From Vermamoeba vermiformis (taxonomy: Eukaryota > Tubulinea > Echinamoebida), in the NCBI GenBank assembly GCA_045837725.1, contig JBEWZL010000083.1, positions 186,001 through 250,000 on the forward strand: a stretch of DNA of 64,000 nt, written 5' to 3'. This document shows, piece by piece, positions 12,076-22,804 of the stretch (the stretch's first letter is position 1; each line of letters begins with the position of its first letter). The position numbers were made by a program, and so were the translations under genes. Below the pieces are notes generated by a model. The model was not told the DNA's origin, searched no databases, and saw nothing but the letters and a program-made list of their open reading frames with translations.

Positions 12076-14075
12076 ATGAGCGACGAAAGAGAACTTACCC
12101 CGCTCGAAAAAGAAGAGCAACGATTGCTGAAACACGTGAACAGAGGTGGCACTACCCCCCGTGGTCCTGTGACGCCTAGAACTGCCTCGCAGCCTGACTG
12201 GTAAATTTGATTTTATTGCTGAAAATCTTTTTAATATTTGGTAAAATGTACAAAAATAATAATCCCTCTATTCTATTCATTAGGAAAAAGAAGCAAGAGG
12301 AAGAAGAAAAGAAACGCCAGCAAGAGAAAGCACAACAAGAAGAAGAGAAAAAGAAGCGTTACGAAGAAGAACGCAAAAAGCAGATCGAAGCAGAAAAACA
12401 ACAAAAGCCACAACCACAAGTAGTTAATACCCCTGTTGCGGCCACCACTCAATCTCAACAACAAGTCCCTCGCTCACCTTCAGTTGGTATGTAGCGACGA
12501 GTTGAAATTTCAGCGCATCCATGTGACAGACAGCGACATTTAAATCATCCACATCATATATATACCAATCGTACCTCCATAATACGTGATTCGTGCTAAT
12601 GTGGTTATTATCATGCAGTTACAGAGTCCGTCGATGCAGGTCTGGCGCACAGCGATGAGCGCGCCAAGAAAGAAGCCGCGCGCATGGCCAAGATGATGGG
12701 CGGACAAGCGGTGCAACATCAAGAGAAGCCGCTCACTTCACCGCGCAACTATCCCTTGCCCGACAAGCCTCAAACTGGCACCAAGTTTGAACTCGATTTG
12801 TGGAGTGAAATCAATCGTGCGCGTGGAGCACCGCAAGAGTTCATTCCCACGCTGCAGGGCATGTTGAAGCGATTCACAGACAAGGCCTATCACGACAACG
12901 AGACTGGTGCCACACTGCAGACACACGAGGGTGCGGCGGCGGTGGAAGAGGCACTCAAGTTCTTGCAGCATCAGAAGCCCAGTGGCATGGAGGGCTGGCT
13001 CAAGGTCGCTGAAGGACTGAGCAAGAGCTGTCAAGAACTCGTCGCCAAGCAAGGTCCCAAGGGTGAGATGGGCGCCACTGAGAGCGAACAAGAGGCCACC
13101 AAGCGATTGCAAGCGCACGGTCAGTTCCAGGGCAAGTGTTTGCAAGCTGTGGCCTACACTGCCCTCGCCCCTCGCGACATTGTCGTGCACTGGCTCATCG
13201 ATGACGGTGCGCCATCACGTCCCAACCGTCACGCCCTCTTCGACGCGTCAGTCAAGTTTGTCGGTGTGGCCTCTGGTCCGCACACCACTGCTCGTCGCAT
13301 GGTCGCGGCAGTGTTCGCAGAGGACTACACCGCTGCTGATCAGGCACCGCGCAACACTTCACACGGCACTGCTGCACAGGCTGAAGAGAATGTCACGCGC
13401 AGCCCTGCTCAATTCCAAATCGGTACTTTGAACGAGAGTCCCGATGGCAAGTCCTATCACGTCAAAGTGAGCAACTTGCAAGGCACAGTGGACTGCCTCA
13501 AGCTGCAGCTGATCGAGAAGAACACCATGCTGCACTTGACGCAAACACTCACCGCGGGCAACAAGGTCACCGAGTCCCATCAGAAGTTTGGTCTGCCCTT
13601 CGCCTTCCCTGCCGCTGATGTCGCAGCCGAGTACGCGCACAGTGCTGGCACGCTCACTATTTTCTTGAAGAAGCCGCACGTGACGGACGACAAAGAACAC
13701 ACCGTGAGCACCTTCATCGTGAGTGCCAATGCGAGCACGAGTGAGAGCAAGGTGAACATTCAGCCCGAACAGCGACCAGACTGCATTCTGTTCAAATGCG
13801 TGCCCTCCAAGCACAACACGGAGATCAAGCTCGTGATTGCTGGCAAGAAGCTCGCCTTCCACTGCACGCACTCGTTTGATGACGTCGATGAGACTGGCGA
13901 GGCTGTCGTGCGCACTTTGAAATCAACGCAAACATTCACCTTGCCGTGGGCCGTGTCGTTGGACCTCATCACGCTCATTCCATCAGAGACTGAGCCGCAA
14001 GTGAAGGTCATGAAGCCCCTGCCCGTGCAAGTAAGCACCACCCCTGTGGATGTACCGATCAAGGCACTGCCTTAA
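12076..14075 (+). CDS. Intracellular CAP (SCP/PR-1)-domain protein with charged coil and alpha-crystallin-like C-terminal domain
   Basis: Three exons (12076-12200, 12284-12486, 12619-14075) give 594 residues. A short N-terminal segment is followed by a highly charged Lys/Glu/Gln helix (about residues 42-85) predicted to be a coiled coil. A CAP domain follows (about 150-345): ELDLWSEINRAR, GAAAVEEALKFL, VHWLIDDGAPSR, FVGVASGPH. The usual GHxGSDGS metal/His segment is replaced by GATESEQEA, so the CAP tetrad looks incomplete. The last 200 residues hold a beta domain with FGLPFAFPAADV and GTLTIFLKKP, which resembles an Hsp20/alpha-crystallin or CS-type sandwich. Most CAP proteins are secreted; this one has no signal peptide, so a cytosolic location is inferred. 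Function unknown. Confidence 0.8.
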
Positions 14076-14207
14076 ATGTTCTGAATAAACGCACTATTTT
14101 CCGTTGTAGCACTCGCTGATTTATACTCCGCGTACTCTTTTATTTACATTAAAAAACACAATCCAATGGATTCATGATATATTCAATCATATTAGTAGCT
14201 GAGGGCA

Positions 14208-15393
14208 CTACCTCCGCTTGAGCTTGTCCGGCAGCAGCGCATCAGTGATGTGTTCTGCACCCACAAAGAACACCTTGCGCGGCTGTGTCTCAATGCTCGA
14301 CAAGAGAGGGGTGATCAGTGCACCGAACTCGCCTTCGATATTCGAGGCACGCCACACTTCGAGCAGTGCCTCAGCCACCGCTGGATCTGACGGGTCCACG
14401 TCCTCAATCACCACGAACACTTGGCGCCCATTCAGTTCTGCTGCTTCCACGCGCTCAGCCAAGGTGCGCAGACTCTTGGCCGTGGAGTAGCCGCGCACGT
14501 GCACGAGTACGAATGCGTCGCTGAACTGCAGCGCGTGTTGGGGCCAGACTGCGTGCTCGGCAGAGTGCCAGTGGACCTTGTTGCCGCGCTCACTGCTCCA
14601 TTCAGCACTCTCTGCTGACTCGCGCGTGGGCTGCTTAAAATAGCTCTTGGCGGCATTGCTGAGTGGATCTGCATCGATGCACGTCAACATGCTCTCGTGC
14701 AGCACGTGATCTAATGTGAACAAGGTCTGTGGCACGCACGAGTCAGTATACCGCTGAAAAATAGTTTTTGCCTAAATCAGGAAATAGTATATTTTCACCT
14801 ACCTTGCCCACACCGCAACCAAATCCAATGTATTCTACGTGCGTCATATTGGGTTGAGCCATATTCAATATGTGCACCAGTGCGTCATTCACATTCGGTT
14901 CAAATCCGACTTTGTTGTTGACTTTCCTCCACGTCAGCTCATTGAAGCCATATTTGTGCTCGCTGTTGTCGAATTCAGCTTGAGTGAGCCATATTTTTTG
15001 CGTCTCTAATTGATTCCGATTTTTGAGGATTGTGTCATAAGGTACCTGGATTCAATTATTTATGAGCGATCGCTAGTGGCACCAATTATGATTCAATTTC
15101 TTTGCTTCAAAACACGAATAACATTGATAACGGAGCATTAAATTTAATGCTGCGGATTAATTAGCACAATCTGATTAATATAAATTAATTTCTGTAATTA
15201 CCTGAATGGATTCGTCTGTAATTAGCAGCTTGTCGTAAAAAAACACAATGTCTTCGGATTGAAAGAAGGTCGCGAATATAGTCAACACAATGCACACGGC
15301 CATAACCACTGACAGCGTCCTTCGGCTCTTTTTAATCGATCGAAAAGGTACGCGCTGCGGTGCTTTGAGAATATTGACGATTTTGTTCAGCAT
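14208..15393 (-). CDS. Single-pass membrane protein with a degenerate AAA+/torsin-LAP1-like domain
   Basis: Three exons (15393-15202, 15045-14803, 14771-14208) give 332 residues. A basic N terminus (PFRSIKKSRR) is followed by one hydrophobic segment (about residues 30-48, TLSVVMAVCIVLTIFATFF), then a long C-terminal domain. In that domain GFGCGVGK resembles the glycine loop of torsins (GWxGTGK) but does not fit GxxxxGK exactly. QVFVVIEDVDP looks like a Walker B strand and RKVFFVGAEHI like a sensor strand. One membrane anchor followed by a degenerate AAA+ fold is the layout of torsin cofactors LAP1/LULL1; true torsins have a signal peptide instead. The call is by weak motif similarity and could be wrong. 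The start is the first ATG; the frame is open further upstream only from a TTG. Confidence 0.5.
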
Positions 15394-15636
15394 CTTGTTG
15401 CCGCAGATATGTGTGATGTTGCGCAACTTTCGGTTGTAAAGCAACAATTATTAGTGCTGCAATAGCTACGATTAGATTAGATTTCAGGTGAAATTTCGTT
15501 TCTCTGTGGAAAACGTTCGCCGAGGACTGTGCGGATCGGAGAAAGTTCTGTGTTGTGAAATTCAACGGGATATTACTTAGAAACACTAATTAGTTGGCCG
15601 AATACTATATTTGCTGCGACTGCTACAGCTTTATTT

Positions 15637-16215
15637 CTAGGCCGTTTGACTCCAGTGCAAGCGCATCAATTTGTCGCGCAATATTTCCATATTTGGACGC
15701 ACTTCTGGCGACACTTCAGTGCACTCTTTGAAGATCTGAATCAGTTCGTTGTAGGATTCGTGCAGCTGCACCACCACAGTTGTTAGTCAATACACTAACT
15801 AGCTAGTATTGTACGTACCGAGGGCAATTGCGGGCGTTTGCCGCTGACCACAAACTGCGGCACATCGAATGCGTCTTCGTCTTCGTAGGGCTGTTTGAGC
15901 GCGAGCAGTTCGTACATCAACATGCCGAAAGACCAGACTAGTGACACGTGTCAGTGGGGGCACGTGGTGGAGTGGTCAGTGCATTGACTTACCATCGATG
16001 GCAAATGAATACGTCGCCATGTTCTGTGATCGGAACACTTCCGGTGCCATCTGCAACAACATTAGATTGAATTTCCAAATTAGGAAATGCCGCATTCATA
16101 CGTAGCAATAAGTGCCAACAGTAGTCTTGGCCTGTTGTGACTTGCTGACTCGTTTGGCCGTGTCAAAGTCACCAATGGCGCACTGTTTGACGTCGCCGTG
16201 CACATCGAGATTCAC

Positions 16216-16246
<31 letters not shown>

Positions 16247-17947
16247 ATGATCTGATGTTTGTGCAGGAACGCCATGCCCGAGGCTATGTCTACGCACCAC
16301 TTGGTGATGTGTTTGGCGGAGAAGGTCTTAAAGTCTTTCTGATTGGTCAACTCGTCCTTCTTCTTGTTGACAATGTGGCGCAGCGAGCAGTTGTACTTGG
16401 TGATGTAGAGGCGGATCTTGTCGCCCGTCTTCTCGTGGAACAGATAGCGACAGATGTTGAGGTGGTAGGGCAAGTTCTCGAGCAGTTCAATTTCACTCTC
16501 AAACGCCTTGATGTTGCTGTCACTCAATTGTTTCACGTCCAGTTCTTTCATCGCGCACAGCCAGCCATCCACGTGACATGCAAAGATGCCTGCATTGCTG
16601 CCACCAGTCTCGGCGATCTTTTCGTTGATTTGCACGTTGTTCAAGTCAATAAATTTGCGTCCGAGAGCTTTCAAGACCGACGGATCGAGCGACACGTCTT
16701 TGTTGTTGCTCGCATTCAGACTCAGAGTGCTCGTGCTCGCGTGCAGTGCGTCAGTGCTCGAACTGCGCTGCAAGTCGGAGAGCTGCGACTTGAGCTTGGT
16801 CTCGGAGGCCTCGAGGGCGGCGAGTCGTTTGGTCAGTGCACTCAATGCCGTGCGACTCTCTTCGTCCGTCAGCTTGGCCTCGAGACGCGACACGGCCAAT
16901 CGAAATCCATCGGAGCTTTCAGTGACACGTGTCACGTGACCGACTAACAGCCGTTCAGTCTGCGGTGACATCCTGCGACAAAAGTGAGTGAGCCGAGCTG
17001 AATGAGAATGAGTGCAGTGCGTACTGATTGCCCAAGCAGTGCAGCACTTTGAGCGGGGCAGGACGACTGTTGAGTGCGTCTAATAATAGCTTGGCTGAGG
17101 GGTCATCGAGCGCTGTGAAATTGACGTTGAGTGTGTCGATGGATCTGTTTGACTTCATTGCTCTATCGCGCAGTTAGTGCCAGTACGATCAATAACGTTA
17201 TATATATACGCACTCTGATAGTGATTTGAAGTTGTCTGCCGTCATATCATTGCCGTCGAGCTGTTGCTATGATTAACAACACGATCCAAGTTCTGCAATT
17301 ATTGATAATAATATGAATATGTACGTACAAATACTTCTTTGACGTGCGTGTTGGTTTTTAAACCGCCAAACAGTTCCTAATAAGCACGGGAATTAATATT
17401 TCAAATTTTAATTTAGCAGATTCCATTTCGTTCCCAAACGGACGGTAGTCCTAATTAAATGAATATTATACCTGCAATTGGTCATGTCGTAAATTCTTAT
17501 ATCTAAAATCAGCGGAGATAACTGTTGGATCATTGTTTTTCACTTTTTGAATCTGTTCTTCGGGCGTTGAGACCTAAATAGGACAATAAAAGTGTTTAAT
17601 ATTACTATAAATATTATCCAATAATTAAATATATTTACAATAAACTCCGCGACGGCAATTGCGTCATCATCGTCGTCATCCACAGTGGTGTATTCAGAAA
17701 TGTTAGGGCGTAATGATTGTATGAACTGGAAGTCCATCGCGAGTGTATATGTGGTCTCTGTATCAACTGGAACGTCAAAAGATTTGTTATGCAGCCCTGG
17801 GACGAGTTTATCCGATCGGGCCTTGTGATTTTTGGTTGGATCAGAATTTACGACTTTCACAGCCAAATAATGAAACTTTACATAGTTTAGTAATATGGAA
17901 TTCAATTGCATCAATTTGTACCGACAATGGTGATTCCTGCGCCTCAT
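15637..17947 (-). CDS. Protein kinase with N-terminal tropomodulin-like LRRs and coiled coil
   Basis: Nine exons (17947-17639, 17573-17472, 17376-17329, 17260-17214, 17162-17025, 16972-16102, 16050-15993, 15937-15819, 15765-15637) give 606 residues. Residues about 103-225 resemble the capping LRRs of tropomodulin/leiomodin (LQELFGGLKTNTHVKEVFLDGND, with LNVNFTALDDPSAKLLLDAL in the next repeat). A coiled coil follows (about 228-285), then a kinase domain (about 330-600): CAMKELDV (VAIK Lys), MHRDLKPDNV (HRD loop), IGDFDTAK, GTYCYMAPEV and a complete C-lobe. The Mg-binding DFG is DFD and the glycine loop is poor (TGGSNAGIFA), so catalysis may be altered. Family looks TKL/NEK-like but I cannot place it. 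Intron 15938-15992 holds a perfect TGACACGTGTCA, as does the exon at 16923. The N-terminal Met is the least certain part. Confidence 0.82.
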
Positions 17948-18039
17948 GAAGTTCAGCGAACACAAAATCGCCGAAATGCCAGGTTAAAAATCAGCGTGCG
18001 GAATTCGTTCAATTTCATATTCTCATCAACTATAGTACC

Positions 18040-19716
18040 ATGCGACAATACGAGGCTATATTACACGGCTTGACGGCTCTAAAGAGCTTGTCTGTGCTAA
18101 GTTTGGATGCAGTTTTGTCGCTCAGCGTGGTCTTTGTATTGTATAAACACGTCAAAGTTGAGAAAATTACATGGCGATCATATTCATTATACGCACTTAT
18201 TATTTTGAATTTTGGTGCGCTGGCTGGTCTTGATCTGATGTTCCCAAATTGGAATTCACCTTGGTTAACTGTTGTAATGCTTGTTTGCACTGCTACTTCT
18301 GCTTTATTACACTGGATATTTCCAATCCCATCGGTAATTAAAATTCTGATCATTTTGTAAGCCGTATAACTGACCTCCGATCCAGCTCCCGAAATTAACG
18401 CAGCCGATCGGAACCAAAACAATCAAATGGACCACCACGGTTCAATATTTCAATATTAGAGGTGACAAAGAGATACAAGATAGGTATACTCAGCCTGTTG
18501 TAGCTAGGTGAATGCTAATTATAATTCAGGGAGATTCATGCGCGTATTTGGTATCCCGCCGAGACTGTTGAAGGCTACAATAAGAAGAGTTATTATGGAC
18601 CACTTGAAAGCTCTAAACGTAAGTCATTGATCGCAATAAAGACTTGCTAATGCCAGCAGATGCGGAGTGGTTTTACCAGAATATCACTCACTTCGCACTG
18701 ACCGATGTCAATGCTCGCTATGACGCGCCATTATCGAATATGAAAGCCAAATATCCAGTGATCATATTCACACACGGCCAAGAGAGGTACTCCACTCAAT
18801 GTTGCTCTCTCGTACTGGATCTAACCTCTATTGTGTAGCTTGCCAGAGAACCACACATTTGTGCTCGAGAAGCTAGCGAGCAAGGGCTTCATCGTGTTTG
18901 GTCTGTATCACAACGACTTGAATGGCAAGTATCCAGGACCACTCTCATTCCGCTTGATGGAAATTGCAGCCACCGTGCACCAGCTCGTTGCGATGAACAG
19001 CGCAGCCAGTGACTTCTTCAGCAACAGACTCGACTTCACACACGGTGTAGGACTGCACGGTCACTCACTGGGTAAGTCATGCAGACCTCACTTTGACACT
19101 TCTGACACGTGTCACAGGCGGTGCAACATCCTTCTTCGCGAGCACGGACTTTGAGAGCCTGTCGCGGCGCTATTTGAGTGACTTGCCCGTGCCTCTGACG
19201 TGTTGCAGCTGCAGTGATCCGTGGATGTGGATCGTGATGAAAGACAACTACCACGTGACACGACCACTGCTGCTGATCAAGAGCGATCACTGGCTGGGAC
19301 GCGACGACGACCTCGACAAAATTCATCACTTCTCGCGCGTCAAACTGCGCGTGCCTGTCGCGGTGGTCACCATGAAGAACACGTGGCACTACAACTTTGG
19401 AGGTACGTATTTGCTGTCCCTCGCTGCAGACCTCTCATTGACACGTGTCATCATCACAGACATGGTCTTCAAGCTCGTGTCGCCGCTCGGTCTCAAAGTA
19501 TTTCCGCGGTCATGGCGCTGCGAGGGCAATTTGACCACGCCCATGCTCGGTGAACACGGTCAACGCGGAGTCAACACGCTGAATCACGTGATTCAATTCG
19601 TCGAAGAATTCCACACGCACCACCTCGTTGACGGCTCCACGGCTCCATTCCAACCCTCGACTGCGCTGATGACGAGTGACACGTGCTCGGTGGAGCTCAA
19701 CTTGCCCAAGCAATAA
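18040..19716 (+). CDS. Platelet-activating factor acetylhydrolase-like lipase with N-terminal membrane segments
   Basis: Seven exons (18040-18333, 18386-18483, 18530-18618, 18660-18786, 18839-19071, 19118-19402, 19460-19716) give 460 residues. The first 95 residues contain about three hydrophobic helices (LSLDAVLSLSVVFVLY; SLYALIILNFGALAGL; WLTVVMLVCTATSALLHWIF), so the enzyme is membrane bound. The rest is an alpha/beta hydrolase: IWYPAE, KYPVIIFTHGQE (oxyanion strand), nucleophile elbow GHSLGGAT near residue 277, and a late His-rich segment KNTWHYNF. PAF-AH family enzymes release acetate or short/oxidised acyl chains from the sn-2 position of phospholipids. The intron splitting the nucleophile motif ends in TGACACGTGTCACAG, so the palindrome abuts the 3' splice site; the same holds for intron 19403-19459. 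Confidence 0.88.
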
Positions 19717-20104
19717 TCGAGGACTAGTCTTGTTAAAGGGTGGTTCAATCTATGTAAATAATATATTATTCTGTATTGCCGTTCAGTACGTGGTGGCAAT
19801 TGTACCAGTTGCATGTTATTTTCTGGTTTGTGCACTGAGAACACTTCAAGTGTAACGGAATAATGGTGCCACCACTTGAAAATACTAAGCACGCACGCCC
19901 CTGAAGTGCCACTAGAATATTGTAGGTAATCCTTCCGATCACGTGGTTCATTCCCACGAAGTTACGAATTGAATTGACACGCCTCAGTCTTTTGGCGAAT
20001 TCAAAGAGCACATTATTTTTATTTTATATTCAGATTGACCACACTTGTACTACTATTGTATTTATAATTTGAATTGTATTATAGTTAGTTAAAGAATAGA
20101 AACG
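19717..20104. other. Intergenic, 388 bp
   Basis: No supported gene. A minus-strand frame near 19766-19950 encodes a short Cys-containing segment (CSQCTNQKITC) but has no convincing start, and overlaps nothing recognisable. Confidence 0.5.
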
Positions 20105-22712
20105 ATGGATCAAGGAGAACCAGAAGCACGATGGTATTGGCTGGATGAAGACCGCGAATGGAAAAAATTCATGAAATTAGACAGTGATTTAATTGAGATT
20201 GCTTCACAGTCTGGAGACAAGGTCGTTAAAATTCTGGGTGGATTGTATGAAGCGGATATCGATGCTCGTGCTTACAAGAAAGTTTCTACTGGTTTTGTTC
20301 GCAAGATTATGAGGTAATTATTAATATTTGATGATAACGCTGCTTTTATTCAAAAACTAAATTCAATAAAGAAATTTAATTAGCAACGAATTATTGTTTA
20401 CAGTTGTTAACGATCATACCATCGTCCATGTATTATTAATGCTCTAAAATAGCATACGTGGTATTTTTGAAGTATTATTTTCAATATAAATAGAATTTCA
20501 ATTCCCGATCTAACCAGTTTTCTTTCAAAGATCAACTTGGTTTGCAGAGGACTCGAAAGTGAATGAAAAAGGAGAAAAGAATTCCATCCCATTCATGGAA
20601 GATATTTGTCAGCGCTTAGAAGAGGCCTATTTGACCGAGCAGTTTGGCCCGAAAATTCCCGTTGGATTAGACTTTGCAGTTGTTCTGTCTCGCGATGGCA
20701 ATCACAAACAAGTGCAGTACGTGCCTCTGATCTTATCGCATATCATTCACTAACGCCGCATTCAGTGAAACAATAGCGACAGACGTCATTCGCGTGACAC
20801 GTGGCTACAAGAACAGAACTGTGCGCGAGGCCACACGTCGCCGCGACAGCACGGAATATCAGCCGCGCGAGCAGTACTCGTACGGCACCGTGCCGTCCAT
20901 TCAAGAGCGCATTGGCAGCTCACCGACCACTGCGACGCTGCCACCACTCCGCGGCTCTCCAGGGACCAGTCGCACCAATTCAGTGTCGCTCTCCCCGACC
21001 TCCACGCGCATCACTGACTCGGCGCCGAGTGTGCGCAACAGTGTCTTCCTCGAGGGCTACTTGCACAAGCTGGGCGAGAAGTTCAATGTCTGGGACAATC
21101 GCTGGTTCGTGTTGAATGCCGACTACTTGGTCTACTTCAGCAACAAGGTGAGTCCTGTCGTATATGTTGCTCAATAGTACCTCGATGAGTGCTGACATGT
21201 CTGCCAGTCACGTGACAAAGAGAAGGGTCGTATTGCCCTCTCCGCGGTGCAGAAGTGCGAATTGGCCCCGCCCAGCAGCAAACACGGCGCGAGTGGCACT
21301 GTGTTCATGTTGCACACTCCGAAACGAACCTATCAACTGCGAGCTTGTAAGTGACACCTATCAGTCAGTACATTGCACCATTCTCACACTAATTTGTAGC
21401 TTCACGCCGCGATGCCGAGGCGTGGATCGAGGGCATCAACAAGAACATGCGCGGTGAGAGTCCCAATGCCCCTACAGCCCCCGTGGCCACAGTGGAGGTG
21501 AAACAAGTGGTCAATGATGACAAGGGTGTCGTGGTCAGTGTGCAGAACGAGTCGCGACCTCTCAGCGGAGATTTCAGCAAACAAGTAGCTGTCAATCCCT
21601 TGCAACAGACCTCACCAATGCTGGGTCCGCAGCCCATTCCTCTGTCACAACTGCCCAATTCACCGTACAACAACGCACCAGGCAACAGAATGTCCATGCC
21701 AGGCCAGAGCATGTCACAGCCGATGTTAGGCCAGGGACAGCTGATGGGCAATCAAATGGGCCCTGGCATGCCTCAACAGCCTGTCGGAGGTCCCATGATG
21801 AACCCTGGCATGCAGCCAATGGGCCAGATGGGTCAAATGGGCCAAAATCAACCAATGATGAACCCAGGCATGATGGGCAATCAAATGAGCCCTGGCATGG
21901 GTCAAAACCCCGCAATGATGAACAGTCCCGGGCAGAGTCCAGTCATGCAACGACCAATGGGCCAGAGCCCAGGCATGATGGGCAATCAAATGGGCCAGGG
22001 CATGCCTCAATCACCAATGATGGGCCAGAACTACAATCAGCCCAACATGGCCAGTCCCATGCAGAGTCCCATGATGAGTCATCAGCCCATGAACACCGGC
22101 ACCTATCAAATGGCCCCGCAAGCCAACAACCCAATGATGATGGGTCAAGGCCAGCCCATGACAGGTGGTCAGAACTATCGTCTGTCACAGCAGTACTCGC
22201 AGCCAATAGGCACTCAAAACACTATGGGCATGACTCAGCCAATGATGCCGCAGATGGGTCAGGGCACTATGAACCCTCAAATGGGCAGTCCAATGATGGG
22301 ACAAGGCACCATGAATCCACAAATGGGCACTCAAATGGGTCAGATGACTGGTCAAGGCATGTCCTCCACTCAGACACCCGGTGGCTGGCCTCCAGGTTAC
22401 GCACCTCCCCCTCCAAACAATGCTGGTCAGTACGGCAATCCCTCCATGTACAATCAGTACAGCTCACCCTCGCAATCACCCTCCTTGTCGCAGTACACGC
22501 CTTCAGCCACCAACCCCTTTGCACAACAAGTAGGTCAAGCTGGTCAACCCCAATACGGCTACAATCCTCAGAACACTGGCCAATACAACCCGCAACAGCC
22601 TCAGAGTCCCTCGCAATATGGCAACACAGCCTACGGACAACAGCCTGGTCAATATCAGCCCACTCCCGGTACTTACGGCACTTCGAATCAAATGTACAAT
22701 TATCGCCAATAA
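20105..22712 (+). CDS. WWE-PH protein with a Met/Gln/Gly/Pro-rich prion-like tail
   Basis: About 751 residues. The N terminus is a WWE domain (about residues 5-70: ARWYWLDEDREWKKF ... TGFVRKIM), a module that in other proteins binds poly(ADP-ribose) units or couples to ubiquitin ligases. A middle segment (SIPFMEDICQRLEEAY) is followed by a PH domain (about 255-365: FLEGYLHKLGEKFNVWDNRW ... AEAWIEGINK). The last 380 residues are built from MGQ, GMM and NQM units with no folded domain and should behave as a phase-separating tail. Exons: 20105-20313, probably 20384-20429, 20550-20716, 20766-21147, 21208-21346, 21400-22712. The 46-nt second exon is inferred because it is the only solution I found that restores frame without a stop, and the total then sums in frame. 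Confidence 0.82.
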
Positions 22713-22804
22713 GTGCTTGGCTGTGAACAATTAAACTGTAAATTTTGAGTTCAGGTGATCAAACGGATTTACTATGTACAAATAACACCAGTAATACTAT
22801 TACT

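Noticed and set aside
19766-20011. Minus-strand 81-codon frame with CSQC and CNWYNC
   Set aside because: No ATG start in frame before the middle, no splice partners, no family. Left as intergenic.
21592-22524. Several antisense frames across the Met/Gln/Gly tail
   Set aside because: Shadows of a low-complexity repeat; composition mirrors the sense repeat.
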